Notes: generated from the sequence alone by a model not told the origin. A DNA stretch of 64,000 bases from Thalassotalea piscium (GCF_030295935.1 NZ_AP027362.1:2294001-2358000), one strand, 5' to 3'. Shown: positions 37,346 through 47,748, counted from the stretch's first letter. Numbers and translations: made by a program.

Positions 37346-39088
37346 CTATTGCCCTAGCGCTACTCCTTCTCTTCTTGGATCAGCACCACCAATTAACTTC
37401 CCATTTTTCAATTCAATAGCATGAACACCACTATTTAAATCGCGAACGCTAACCTTATGGCCCATTTGCTCTAACGTGGTTACATATTTAACTAACTTAC
37501 TACCTTGCTCTATGGCTGTAGCACCATTGCGATTAGTAATTTTAGGTAAATTAATCGCTTGTTGAGGATTAAGTTGCCAATCTAAAACACCTAGGATGGT
37601 TTCTGCAACATAATTAATAATGCGACTTCCTCCTGGAGAGCCAACGACAAGTTTTAAACTATTATCAGCATTAAACACCATCATTGGTGCCATTGAACTT
37701 CGTGGGCGTTTATTTGCTTCAACGCGGTTAGCTACCCACTTGCCATTGCGTTTAGGTGATAACGCAAAGTCAGTTAATTGATTATTTAAAATAAACCCTT
37801 CTACCATAACAGCTGAGCCAAATGCCATTTCAATACTCGTTGTCATGGAAATAGCATTACCCTGTTGATCAACTATAGAAAAGTGGCTAGTTGAAGGTAG
37901 ATCAAAGCTGTCGTTATTAGCATAAGCAAGTGGCGTAGCAAATTGTCCTGCTTGAACCTTATCAATCACTTTATCTGGTGATATTAATTGCGATCGTGTT
38001 GCTAAATAATCTTTGTTAAGTAACTGGTCTGTCGGTACTTGTACAAAGTCACTATCGGCAAGGTACATCTCTCTATCGGCAAAGGCTAGACGAGAGCTTT
38101 GCGTAAATAAATTTAATGTTTGAGGATCTAAAAATTCTCGCTCATTCAGCTTAAATGGTGCCAGCATTGAAAGCATTTGAATAACTGCGATACCACCAGA
38201 GCTTGGGGGCCCCATACCGCATATTTTATAAGTTTGATACGGCCCACATACGGCTGCTCGTTCTTTTGCTTCATAAGTAGCTAGGTCGTTAAGCGATAAT
38301 ACACCTGGTGCTACTGGGCTATTATTAACCGCTGCAACTATCTTTTCAGCGATCCAACCTTGATAAAATGGTGTTGTGCCACTTTTCGCTATACTCTTAT
38401 AAACGTTAGCTAAAGCGTGATTTTTTAATAAAGCACCTGCCTTAATCACTTCACCATCAGGAAAAAAATAATTGTGAATTGATGGCATAAGAGTCACGCC
38501 TGGGTTTAATTGCATCGACAGCAGCTTTTCAAGTCGTGGAGAAACAATAAAACCTTCTTCTGCGAGTTTAATTGCATCGCTAAACAACACCGACCAAGGG
38601 AGCTTACCATATTGTAAATGTGCTTTTTTAAGTGCGGCCAATACACCAGGCACCCCTACGGAGCGTCCACCTACTATTGCTTTTACCCAAGGAACAGACT
38701 TGCCATTGTTATCTAAAAAGAGTTCACTGGTCGCTTTTTCTGGCGCTGTTTCTCTGCCGTCAAACGTTGATAACGCTTGTGTTTTTTTATCCCAATGTAA
38801 AATAAAGGCACCGCCACCAATACCTGAAGACTGCGGTTCAACTAGGGTTAATACTAATTGCACTGCTATCGCGGCATCAATAGCACTACCTCCTTGTTTT
38901 AAAATATTAAAACCGGCTTCACTTGCATAAGGGTTTGCAGCTACAACCATAAATTTATCTGCAACTACGGCCTGTTTAGCCGTAATAGATACCGTTGCTT
39001 CTGGCTCTCTTATTTCTTGTGCATGCAAACTGGTCGCTGTACAAAAGAAACTTAAAATTGATAGTGCTATAAACATTTTTCTATTCAT
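37346..39088 (-). CDS. ggt: Gamma-glutamyltransferase
   Basis: A periplasmic Ntn-hydrolase that cleaves glutathione and transfers its gamma-glutamyl group. 580 residues from the ATG at 39088; the longer frame lacks a sensible start. The signal peptide (MFIALSILSFFCTATSLHA) is followed by the large-subunit motif GGSAIDAAIAVQ (about 61-72). Self-cleavage occurs at the threonine of LPSTSHFSIVD near residue 395. Small-subunit motifs SMTTSIE and GSPGGSRIINYV are present. Overlaps the DTW-domain gene by 8 bp, so the two are translationally coupled. Confidence 0.94.
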   Translation of the reverse strand: MNRKMFIALSILSFFCTATSLHAQEIREPEATVSITAKQAVVADKFMVVAANPYASEAGFNILKQGGSAIDAAIAVQLVLTLVEPQSSGIGGGAFILHWDKKTQALSTFDGRETAPEKATSELFLDNNGKSVPWVKAIVGGRSVGVPGVLAALKKAHLQYGKLPWSVLFSDAIKLAEEGFIVSPRLEKLLSMQLNPGVTLMPSIHNYFFPDGEVIKAGALLKNHALANVYKSIAKSGTTPFYQGWIAEKIVAAVNNSPVAPGVLSLNDLATYEAKERAAVCGPYQTYKICGMGPPSSGGIAVIQMLSMLAPFKLNEREFLDPQTLNLFTQSSRLAFADREMYLADSDFVQVPTDQLLNKDYLATRSQLISPDKVIDKVQAGQFATPLAYANNDSFDLPSTSHFSIVDQQGNAISMTTSIEMAFGSAVMVEGFILNNQLTDFALSPKRNGKWVANRVEANKRPRSSMAPMMVFNADNSLKLVVGSPGGSRIINYVAETILGVLDWQLNPQQAINLPKITNRNGATAIEQGSKLVKYVTTLEQMGHKVSVRDLNSGVHAIELKNGKLIGGADPRREGVALGQ

Positions 39089-39704
39089 TTGGTATTTCCA
39101 TTGAACTATTATTAGATGTTGTTGGTACGAAACGCTGTTGAAACAGATTAAAAGCCACAAAGTTATCTAACAGCGGCTTGTAGCGCTCATTACCGTTTTC
39201 GAGAGTTGTCAGCGCATAACAACAGGCCTCCAGTGTTGACAGCCCACCAAGTTTTGTTGTTTTTCTAATCTGATACTTACCTTTGTAAATATCGGGTAAT
39301 ACCCAGTGTGGCATTTGATGTAAAAATGTATTTAACTGATAGATACGATAGGCTTTTTTCCACGTACCGTCGAGTAATATTAAACAACGAATTCCTTTTA
39401 AACATGAAGAATTTTCGTTATTAGCAAGTACTTGAGCAAACTCACTTGGATAAAGTAACGCCACACTATTGGAATATTTCGCGATTAACTGCTGTAGTGA
39501 TTCATTGGTATCAAAGTTTTCCCCCGTAAAAACATGGCACTTTGCTAAAGAACCAGCAAGCAAAGGAACGGTAGCTTTACTTTGTTTTACTTCACTTGGG
39601 TGTTGTAAAATAATGATCTCAATCTCATTTTTTATTGAGATCATAAATTTGCAGATACAACTTACTTCGGGCTTCGAACATAGGTTACAATAATTACGAG
39701 ACAT
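39081..39704 (-). CDS. DTW-domain tRNA-uridine aminocarboxypropyltransferase-like
   Basis: 207 residues from the ATG at 39704. An N-terminal cysteine cluster CNLCSKPEVSCIC (about 5-17) would bind zinc, and the DTW-family motif LLDGTWKKA is near residue 115. The family includes E. coli TapT (YfiP), which makes acp3U47 in tRNA, and TuaA-type homologues. The first gene of a coupled pair with ggt. The tRNA target cannot be read from the sequence. Confidence 0.82.
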   Translation of the reverse strand: MSRNYCNLCSKPEVSCICKFMISIKNEIEIIILQHPSEVKQSKATVPLLAGSLAKCHVFTGENFDTNESLQQLIAKYSNSVALLYPSEFAQVLANNENSSCLKGIRCLILLDGTWKKAYRIYQLNTFLHQMPHWVLPDIYKGKYQIRKTTKLGGLSTLEACCYALTTLENGNERYKPLLDNFVAFNLFQQRFVPTTSNNSSMEIPNE

Positions 39705-39824
39705 TTCTTTAATCGCCAATTTATCACCAAAAAACAATGCTAATGCGCACTAGAATCTCTTCTACAGCTAATCATACCACTTGGGATAAAGTACTTTATA
39801 TTAACTTTTTACTTTTATGACACC

Positions 39825-40424
39825 ATGATGATCACATTTAAAAAATTACCAACAAAAAGCACACATATCATCGGTCCTTTAGTCATTATGTTGCTAGCCG
39901 CTCTTGCTTTCATTTTTAATCATGAATTAAGTCATAGTTTTAATTTTAATCGTGAATTAATTACACAGGATCATTGGTGGCTATTTATCACCGGCCATTT
40001 ATTTCATACAAACGATATGCATTTAGTATTAAATTGTGCCGCTGTTTTTCTGCTGTGGGCGTTACACGGACAGTTTTTTACATGGCAAAGCTATTTAACT
40101 ATTTGGTTACTTCTTGCATTAGGCACTAGCATAGGGCTCTATATTTTCTCACCCGAAATTATTAGCTATGTGGGTTTGTCTGGTATTTTACATGGCTTAT
40201 TTGTTATTGGTGCATATAAAGATATACAAGTACATGAAAAAACAGGCTATGTATTAATAGTTGCAGTGTTAGTTAAAGTAGCTTACGAACAAGTTTATGG
40301 CGCAAGTGAAGAAGTAATACAACTTATTGAAGCTAATGTGGCAATAGATGCGCATTTATACGGCGTAATTTGTGGTTTCTTAGTAGCTATTACTTTATAT
40401 TTGGTAAGTAAAAAGCAGCAATAA
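39825..40424 (+). CDS. rrtA: Rhombosortase (rhomboid-family GlyGly-CTERM protease)
   Basis: A 199-residue rhomboid-type intramembrane protease with about six membrane helices. The catalytic serine is S119 in GLSGILHG and the catalytic histidine is H177 in DAHLYG; the TGHLFHTNDMHLVLN block is the rhomboid loop-2 region. Short rhomboids of this form are rhombosortases, which process GlyGly-CTERM tails of exported proteins. No GlyGly-CTERM substrate was seen in this window, so targets are elsewhere. Bracketed together with ggt and the DTW gene by inverted MITE-A copies. Confidence 0.87.
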   Translation: MMITFKKLPTKSTHIIGPLVIMLLAALAFIFNHELSHSFNFNRELITQDHWWLFITGHLFHTNDMHLVLNCAAVFLLWALHGQFFTWQSYLTIWLLLALGTSIGLYIFSPEIISYVGLSGILHGLFVIGAYKDIQVHEKTGYVLIVAVLVKVAYEQVYGASEEVIQLIEANVAIDAHLYGVICGFLVAITLYLVSKKQQ

Positions 40425-40442
40425 TATCGCTGCTTTATCAGT

Positions 40443-40607
40443 AATACCAATCTCACTAATTATGTGATCATTTCTACTGGTTAAAACAATCAACTACTGC
40501 GTTATTTATTTTATAATTAGAACAACTAGTTATGAAAATAAATGCCTTGTATTTGACTGTTTTCACTGCGTATAAAATAGGTCACTTAATTAATGAAACT
40601 GGTATAA
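40443..40607 (-). mobile_element. MITE-A, full-length copy 2 (inverted)
   Basis: About 165 bp, the reverse complement of the copy at 37157-37322 with scattered differences. It has the same terminal repeats and ends 20 bp from the S9 peptidase stop codon. Confidence 0.8.
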
Positions 40608-40626
40608 AATTAAAACAAACTTTTAT

Positions 40627-43149
40627 TTATAACGTTGATTCAAATAACTTATAAATTCGACGGTATTCATTTAACCAAGAGCTTGGCTGTACAAAGCCAT
40701 GCGGTTCAACTGGATAAATAGCGGTTTCAAAGTCTTGCTTTTCTAATTCAATTAAACGTTGTACAAGTCTTACTGTGTCTTGAAAAAACACATTGTCATC
40801 TACCATTGGCGCATTAATTAATAATGGTTTTTCAAGCCCTTCAGCAAAGTATATTGGAGAGCTACGCTCATAAGCTATCGCATCATCTTCTGGTGTATTT
40901 AAAATATTGGATGTATACCCATGGTTATAATAAGCCCAGTCTGACACTAACCGTAAAGCAGAGCCCGACTGAAATAGATCAGGTGCTGTAAACATCGACA
41001 TCAGTGTTAAAAACCCACCATATGATCCACCATAAGTACCTATACGGTTGCGATCTACGTTGGCATTTTCAACTAACCAGTTTACCCCATCTCTCATATC
41101 TTCAACTTCAGGTTTACCCATATGACGATAGATTGCTGTTCTCCAGTCACGTCCGTAGCCTGCTGAAGCTCTGTAGTCCATATCTATCACTACATAGCCT
41201 TGTTGCACCAACATACTATGGAACATAAATTCCCTAAAGTATCCAGACCAACCTAAGTGAGCATTTTGTAAATACCCAGCACCATGGGTAAACATAACTG
41301 CTTTATTTTTACTTGAGGTTTGATCATAGTTTTTAGGCAAGTAAACGCGTGAATATATCGGTTCTTTTTGATTAGTAGACGGGATTGCGATAACACTTGG
41401 CGAAGCCCATGGCATTGCTAAAAACTGCTCTGAAACTGTATGTGTAATACGTTTTGCAGGTGAATCGTTTGTTAAATCTTTAACATATAATTCTGGTGGC
41501 ATAGTAACGGTTGAGTGTTCTATCAATAATTTGCTTTCATCAGGACTCAACGCATAGTCATTATTACCGCCAAGCGCAGTTAATGCGGTAAAATTGCTGC
41601 CATCTGCATTAACTTGATAAATATCATAAATACCAGGGTGAGATTTATTTGCTCTAAAAATAAAACGATCTTTATTGTTAGTTAGCGTAACGTTATTAAC
41701 CTCAAACTTTCCTGAAGTTAATTGTTTCGCTTTGCCTTTTAACGACTTAGTATATAAGTGTGAATACCCTGTTTCTTCAGATAAGTAATACAACTTATCT
41801 TCAATCCAGCCAAATTCATTGAAACTCCAGTTTATCCATGCATTATCATGTAAACGATGTTGATTTTCTAAGGTATTGTTGAGTAGATTAACTGATGTAA
41901 GCCAACGATCTTTATTATCCCAAGCTTCTAATAATAACGCGACCTGCTTACCACTTTTATGCCACTTAATAGGCGAATTCGCTCTCATTACATGAATATT
42001 ACGAGGTGATTTTTTTGATTGGTAAGTTTTCCCTTCTCGCTGAAAATTTTCTTTTCGTACTGAAGCTAAAACGTCTTGATCAAAACCGGGTAAAGTATCA
42101 AATGCTAATTCAAATTTTTGCCCTGACGTTAAGTCAAGTAAATACAATTGTTCTTTGTATTGAGTATTATTGGCAACACGAGCACGTACTTTTTCTGCAT
42201 CTACTTTACCATTATCAGTTACATAATTAGGCATTATATCACTATCATCTCTTGATGATTTTTGATCAGCAATACTGACAATCATTTTATCTGCATGTGG
42301 CGATAAACTCGCATGGGTAATTCTCTTACCTTTACCAAAATAAAATTCTGTTTGGGTAATGCTATTGTTTTGCGCTTTTAATCGATCACTTTGTTGCGTT
42401 TTTAGTGCTTCATTCTTTTGCTGAAGAGCAATATAGCCAATTAATTTTGTTTGTTCACCCGCTAAATATGACACTTTATTATCAGCGTTTTTAGGATCGT
42501 TAGCAGTAAGTAAACTAGCTAATTCAACTATACGATTGTTAGTTAAATCATGTTCAAAAAACTTATCTTTAACACGGTAGGCAACATTACCATTTGCTAA
42601 AAACATCACTGAACTTTCGTAAGCTGTTGTATGTGTAAGCTGTGTAACGACTCCTGTTACTAAGTGTTTAAGAAATACATTACCTTGGTATGTATAAACC
42701 TCCTGAGTACCTGTATCATTTTTAACTGCATTTCGATCAGAAGCTTGATGGAGTTTATCTAGTGCCACTTTATCTGACGATTTAGCCGAAATCGACTGAT
42801 GATATAACTCTCTCAGCGGTGTACCTTTCTGTTTCTGAGAATAGTAAATGCTTTGACTATCATCTCCCCAATACCAGCGCTCAGGAGAACGCCCCATCCA
42901 ATCAGGATCTGACATGATTTGCTCTAGCGTTATTTTGATATCAGAAAGATGAGTTGCTGATACTGGCGTAATTTCTTTGCTAACCTCAACTGTGGCAATT
43001 TCTTTACTTCTAATTGGAGTCGGTTCACTAACGATAGAAGAGCTACTTGAGTTATTTAAAACTGACTCGGGGGTTTGTTCACCTGATTCAGTAACTACAC
43101 AAGCCGCCAAGGATAAACTAATGGCAGCGACAATTATTTTTATTTTCAT
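40627..43149 (-). CDS. S9-family prolyl oligopeptidase-like lipoprotein
   Basis: 840 residues with a lipoprotein signal (MKIKIIVAAISLSLAACVV, lipobox cysteine at about 17). A DPP-IV-like beta-propeller region spans about 70-590. The C-terminal alpha/beta hydrolase has the nucleophile serine in GTYGGSYGGFLTL (about 710), the aspartate in APMVDDNVFF and the histidine in VEPHGF, in the usual S9 order. Probably a periplasmic, membrane-anchored exo- or oligopeptidase supplying amino acids; substrate preference is unknown. Next to putA but separated by a terminator. Confidence 0.9.
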   Translation of the reverse strand: MKIKIIVAAISLSLAACVVTESGEQTPESVLNNSSSSSIVSEPTPIRSKEIATVEVSKEITPVSATHLSDIKITLEQIMSDPDWMGRSPERWYWGDDSQSIYYSQKQKGTPLRELYHQSISAKSSDKVALDKLHQASDRNAVKNDTGTQEVYTYQGNVFLKHLVTGVVTQLTHTTAYESSVMFLANGNVAYRVKDKFFEHDLTNNRIVELASLLTANDPKNADNKVSYLAGEQTKLIGYIALQQKNEALKTQQSDRLKAQNNSITQTEFYFGKGKRITHASLSPHADKMIVSIADQKSSRDDSDIMPNYVTDNGKVDAEKVRARVANNTQYKEQLYLLDLTSGQKFELAFDTLPGFDQDVLASVRKENFQREGKTYQSKKSPRNIHVMRANSPIKWHKSGKQVALLLEAWDNKDRWLTSVNLLNNTLENQHRLHDNAWINWSFNEFGWIEDKLYYLSEETGYSHLYTKSLKGKAKQLTSGKFEVNNVTLTNNKDRFIFRANKSHPGIYDIYQVNADGSNFTALTALGGNNDYALSPDESKLLIEHSTVTMPPELYVKDLTNDSPAKRITHTVSEQFLAMPWASPSVIAIPSTNQKEPIYSRVYLPKNYDQTSSKNKAVMFTHGAGYLQNAHLGWSGYFREFMFHSMLVQQGYVVIDMDYRASAGYGRDWRTAIYRHMGKPEVEDMRDGVNWLVENANVDRNRIGTYGGSYGGFLTLMSMFTAPDLFQSGSALRLVSDWAYYNHGYTSNILNTPEDDAIAYERSSPIYFAEGLEKPLLINAPMVDDNVFFQDTVRLVQRLIELEKQDFETAIYPVEPHGFVQPSSWLNEYRRIYKLFESTL

Positions 43150-43347
43150 AAGTTAAACTTTACATTTCAATAAATTTTAGATGGCTCTATTTATACTAAG
43201 CTGTCGAGCATTAGGCAACCAACAAGTTAAAATCAGTGGATAAATGTTGTAACAATTTTCAAATAAAAAATTGAACTAAAGCGGTTTGGCAGGAAAATAC
43301 GACAAAAATAAGTCTATAATTTTAGTTGGTGAATAAATTCAAAAAAA

Positions 43348-43372
43348 AACGAGCACCTTTAGGTGCTCGTTA
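43348..43372 (-). terminator. Rho-independent terminator after putA
   Basis: The inverted repeat ACGAGCACC-TTTA-GGTGCTCGT is followed on the minus strand by a run of nine T. It ends about 10 bp after the putA stop codon. Confidence 0.92.
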
Positions 43373-43379
43373 TCAGTAA

Positions 43380-46300
43380 CTAATCTTCTTCAACTAACGT
43401 CATTAATGAAGTATTACCGCCAGATGCCGTTGTATCAATACTGATAGTTTTCTCAGTTAACAAACGCTGAATCAAATTATCAAAATATTCTGAACTGATC
43501 ACAGGCAATATTGCTCCTTCGCGTTCAGCCAATTTTTCACTGATATAATGCTTTCTATCACATAAACTATCAACAACAACACCCGATAACGCAGGATGCG
43601 CCAACATTGCAGATAAGTGATGTAGTCGTGCCACTTGGAACACATTTTTATCTGCCCCAGTTGCAATAAACTTCTCTCTAAATGCAATAGCCTCTTCATA
43701 GAACAGATCAGAAACAACTGAGGTTACCGTATTACCCGTTGCTAATGCGGTTACAACAGAAAGAGTCCAAAAATGGAAACTTACGTCTTTATCAGCGAAA
43801 CAAATTATATTGCCACGGTTTTCAAGATAAAGAATATTAGATTCCCCCGTTGGCCCTGGCAAAATTGTTGGCTTTTTCAAATGTTTTTCAATGCTAATTA
43901 ATTGCTCACGAGCAGCCTTTAAAGTGCGATTTAAATCGTCGGCTAAATCATCAACAATACCAACATGGGCAATTTTTGCTAATAATTGGCGAACATAAGA
44001 AATCCGATCATTTAACTCAGTTAAGCGCCAACCTTTTTCAGCAGCACTTGCTCTTTCCATAAACAAATTAGCTTCTGAACTAGCTTTATCATCTCCCTCT
44101 AACGCTTCTGCTTGAGATGGTAAAACATTAAATTGATCTTCATCTGGAGTCGCTTTTTCTTTAACTAAACGTGTAAGATAATTAGGTCCGCCAGCTTTTG
44201 GCCCTGTACCTGACAAGCCACGTCCACCAAAAGGTTGTACACCAACAATTGCACCGATCATGTTACGGTTAATATAAACATTACCCGCTCTTGAAAGCTT
44301 AGCTAGTTCAAAACCACGATAGTTAATTCGCGTATGAATCCCCATTGTTAAGCCAAAACCTGTGCCATTTATTTTATCTATAACACTCTCAATTTCACTG
44401 CCTTTAAAGCGAATTACATGTACGCATGGGCCAAATACTTCTCGTTTTAAAACGCTTATATCACTTATTTCATAAAGACGAGGTGCAAAGAAATAGTGCC
44501 CATTGTCTGATACTTCATCTGATATTTCACATTGATACAACAGTTGCCCGTTAGATTTCATATACTCGCTATGAGCGTTAAGTGCATCAAGTGCTTTTTG
44601 ATCAATTACCGGACCAATATCAGTACTAAGTTGAGAAGGGTCACCTACATGCAATTCAGCTAAAGCACCTTTAAGCATATTAATCACGCCATCAGCAATG
44701 TCTTCTTGTAAAAATAATACACGAAGTGCTGAACAACGTTGACCTGCCGATTGAAACCCTGAAGAGATAACATCGTCAACAACTTGCTCAGCTAAAGCAG
44801 TAGAGTCTACTATCATACAATTTTGACCACCGGTTTCAGCGATCAAAGGTACTTGGTCTCCACCACGTTCAGCTAACGTTTGTGAAATTCTGGTGCCTGT
44901 TTCGGTAGAACCAGTAAACATTACCGTTTGAATACGGTTATCAGGAATTATAACCTTCCCAACTTCACTACCACGAGCAATTACCGCTTGTACAACACCA
45001 TCGGGCAATCCAACTGATTTCATTAACTCAATTGTGTACAAAGCAATTAAACTAGTTTGCTCAGCAGGTTTAGCTAACACTGTATTACCCGTTGCTATTG
45101 CTGCGGCAACTTGACCTAAGAATATCGCTAACGGGAAGTTCCAAGGACTAATACACAGTATTACACCACGAGGTTCTAAACGTTCATCTTCTGCTAGCTC
45201 AATTGCTCGCTCTGCATAATAACGACAAAAATCAACCGCTTCTCTTACTTCGTCAATACCATCTTGGGTTATTTTTCCTGCTTCTTTGATACATATAGCG
45301 ATAAGCTCATCCATATGTTCTTCAAGTTTATCAGCAACGCGACATAGTAACTCAGCGCGCTCTGCCACAGGCGTTTTTGACCAAGTCTCAAAAGCGCTTT
45401 CAGCGGTATCAATCATGGCAAGCATTTCATCTGTATTACTATGGTGTTGAAAACCAATAATTTCGCTATGATTTGCTGGGTTTAAGACTGGATTAGCACC
45501 TTCGGGCACTTCATTATTATTCAGTAAGTTATCAGAAAACCATTGTTCTAATGACGCTTTTAATGGCGTAATTTCATTAATATCAGTTAAATCAATACCT
45601 ATAGAGTTATCTCGACCTTTGCCATTTTTATCGTGATATAACGCAATTGGTTTAATTATCTGATTATTATATCTATCTTTTAAGCGCTGTGTTTTTTCAA
45701 CAGGATCTTCTAGTAATGACTCAACCGGTTGTGTTTCATCAACAATAGCATTTACAAATGAAGAGTTAGCGCCATTTTCAAGTAACCTACGTACTAAATA
45801 TGCAAGTAAATCTTCATGCTGACCAACAGGTGCGTAAATTCGACATTGAATATGTTCACCGCTAACAATTTGATCATATAAAGAATCACCCATGCCATGT
45901 AAGCATTGAAACTCAAACCCTTCTTTATCATCACCAGCAAGCTCTACAATAGTCGCTGCCGTGTAAGCATTATGAGTAGCAAACTGTGGATAGATACTAT
46001 CTCTGTAATCTAAAAGCTTGTTAGCACACGCGTGATAAGAAACATCAGTAGATGATTTACGTGTGAAAACTGGAAAGTGCTGATGTCCGTCTTTTTGGGT
46101 ATTTTTAATTTCTGTATCCCAATAAGCACCTTTTACTAATCGCACCATCATTTTTCGGTCAACACGTAGCGTTAATTCGCGTAACCATTCAACAACCCAT
46201 AGCGCACGTTTTTGATAGGCTTGTAATGCAATACCAAAACCATCCCAACCTGCTAATTCATTATCACTAAATACCGCTTCTATAATATCAAGAGAAATAT

Positions 46301-47204
46301 CTAATCTCTCAGACTCTTCGGCATCAACGGTTAAACCAATATTATAGCTTTTAGCTTGTAGACAAAGCGCTTTCAGTTTCGGAACAATTTCCGCCATGAC
46401 GCGGGCCTTGTTGGTAAATTCATAGCGAGGATGAATAGCAGAAAGTTTAACTGAAATGCCAGGTACTCGACGAGGGTCGTTTTTCCCCGATTTCAGTGAA
46501 ATTTCACCAATAGTGTCAATCGCATCTCGATATGATTTTAAATAGCGATCTGCATCAGCCATGGTGCGTGCACCTTCACCAAGCATGTCATACGAATATA
46601 CATAACCATTCTGTTCTTTAGTGGCAGCGCGTTCAGTGGCGGCAGCGATTGTTTCACCCATAACAAACTGTTTGCCCATAATTTTCATGGCATAGTTCAT
46701 TGATTTACGTATAACAGGTTCACCTAAACGACCAATAGTTTTCTTCAGTAAACCAAAACTATCTTGTTTGCGCTTATCAGCGTAATTAACCATAGATCCT
46801 GTAATTAAAAGCCCCCAAGAAGAAGCATTAACAAATAAAGAATCACTGCTGCCTAAATGGTAGCTCCATTGGCCTTGAGAGATTTTGTCACGAATTAATT
46901 CGTCTTGGGTTTTCTTATCTGGTACACGTAACAAAGCTTCAGCCAAACACATCAATACAACACCTTCTTCGCTTGAAAGTGAGTATTCATTTAATAAAGC
47001 ATCTATAGCGCCATTACCTTCTTGGTCTTCGCGAATTTGCATTACCATTTTACGAGCTCTTTCCCAAGCTCTACTTCTCGCACTAACATTAACTTCTGCT
47101 ACAGGCAGAATATAATCAACCGCTGCATTTTCATCAATACGATAAAATTCACGGATCTTCTGACGAATTGGACAGTCAGTGGTTAACGAACCATTAAAAA
47201 GCAT
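43380..47204 (-). CDS. putA: Bifunctional proline dehydrogenase / glutamate-semialdehyde dehydrogenase
   Basis: Oxidises proline to glutamate in two steps on the inner face of the membrane. In 1274 residues: an N-terminal arm, the FAD-dependent PRODH barrel (about 130-480; LVKGAYWDTEIK, FATHNAYT, YAPVGQHEDLLAYLVRRLLE), and an aldehyde dehydrogenase domain (about 560-1050) with ETGGQN (general base Glu) and GQRCSALR (catalytic Cys). A C-terminal extension from about 1060 is seen in larger PutAs. It begins MLFNGSLTTDCPIRQKIRE, without the ribbon-helix-helix domain of E. coli PutA, so it should not repress its own gene. Confidence 0.95.
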   Translation of the reverse strand: MLFNGSLTTDCPIRQKIREFYRIDENAAVDYILPVAEVNVSARSRAWERARKMVMQIREDQEGNGAIDALLNEYSLSSEEGVVLMCLAEALLRVPDKKTQDELIRDKISQGQWSYHLGSSDSLFVNASSWGLLITGSMVNYADKRKQDSFGLLKKTIGRLGEPVIRKSMNYAMKIMGKQFVMGETIAAATERAATKEQNGYVYSYDMLGEGARTMADADRYLKSYRDAIDTIGEISLKSGKNDPRRVPGISVKLSAIHPRYEFTNKARVMAEIVPKLKALCLQAKSYNIGLTVDAEESERLDISLDIIEAVFSDNELAGWDGFGIALQAYQKRALWVVEWLRELTLRVDRKMMVRLVKGAYWDTEIKNTQKDGHQHFPVFTRKSSTDVSYHACANKLLDYRDSIYPQFATHNAYTAATIVELAGDDKEGFEFQCLHGMGDSLYDQIVSGEHIQCRIYAPVGQHEDLLAYLVRRLLENGANSSFVNAIVDETQPVESLLEDPVEKTQRLKDRYNNQIIKPIALYHDKNGKGRDNSIGIDLTDINEITPLKASLEQWFSDNLLNNNEVPEGANPVLNPANHSEIIGFQHHSNTDEMLAMIDTAESAFETWSKTPVAERAELLCRVADKLEEHMDELIAICIKEAGKITQDGIDEVREAVDFCRYYAERAIELAEDERLEPRGVILCISPWNFPLAIFLGQVAAAIATGNTVLAKPAEQTSLIALYTIELMKSVGLPDGVVQAVIARGSEVGKVIIPDNRIQTVMFTGSTETGTRISQTLAERGGDQVPLIAETGGQNCMIVDSTALAEQVVDDVISSGFQSAGQRCSALRVLFLQEDIADGVINMLKGALAELHVGDPSQLSTDIGPVIDQKALDALNAHSEYMKSNGQLLYQCEISDEVSDNGHYFFAPRLYEISDISVLKREVFGPCVHVIRFKGSEIESVIDKINGTGFGLTMGIHTRINYRGFELAKLSRAGNVYINRNMIGAIVGVQPFGGRGLSGTGPKAGGPNYLTRLVKEKATPDEDQFNVLPSQAEALEGDDKASSEANLFMERASAAEKGWRLTELNDRISYVRQLLAKIAHVGIVDDLADDLNRTLKAAREQLISIEKHLKKPTILPGPTGESNILYLENRGNIICFADKDVSFHFWTLSVVTALATGNTVTSVVSDLFYEEAIAFREKFIATGADKNVFQVARLHHLSAMLAHPALSGVVVDSLCDRKHYISEKLAEREGAILPVISSEYFDNLIQRLLTEKTISIDTTASGGNTSLMTLVEED

Positions 47205-47748
47205 GTGCTTGCCCTCAAAATTACTAGATAGCGTCTGGTGCTATTTGGGTAGATTTCTATAAGATTAAAAAAGCGCATATTAAAGTATTCACCACCAAAT
47301 ATGCTACTTAAAATTCATTTATATCCGTTAAAAATACTGATGAATTACAATTTAACCGCAGATTAAACTTTACGTTATTTAACCATTCAACAAAAGTCAA
47401 AATAACCAACTAATATCACATCCTATCAAGGGCTTGTTATCCATCATTTTCCCCATCAAAATCAAGTTGGCATTGCAGTGCATGTTTTCATGAATAATAA
47501 CGCTAACGCTATCACAATAGTCTGAGTGGTTATACCTTTGTAATGACTGATTAACTCAACCAATTAAACTTTTCTTTACCACTTAAAACCTATGGGTGTA
47601 AGTTAATACAAAACCAAACCTTACGATTAAAATGAAAGTTCAACAGACCAAACAATAATGATACACCCAAGCCACCTCAAAATGCAGAATTCGCATCTTG
47701 GGGTGGTTTGGGTATATAATTACCCTTTGTTTTTAAATTGAGTCTAAC
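47205..47748. other. Divergent intergenic region putA / ygiQ
   Basis: 544 bp, AT-rich, with no gene. It contains a MITE-C palindrome at 47660-47717, just before ygiQ. Promoters for both genes must lie here, but none is clear enough to call. Confidence 0.4.
47660..47717. mobile_element. MITE-C minimal palindrome
   Basis: The two ends of the MITE-C element lie head to head with a few bases between: ACACCCAAGCCACCTCAAAA on one side and, inverted, GGGGTGGTTTGGGTATA on the other. No internal sequence remains. The palindrome would form a ~25-bp hairpin in any ygiQ leader RNA and lies 31 bp before the ygiQ start. Confidence 0.75.
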
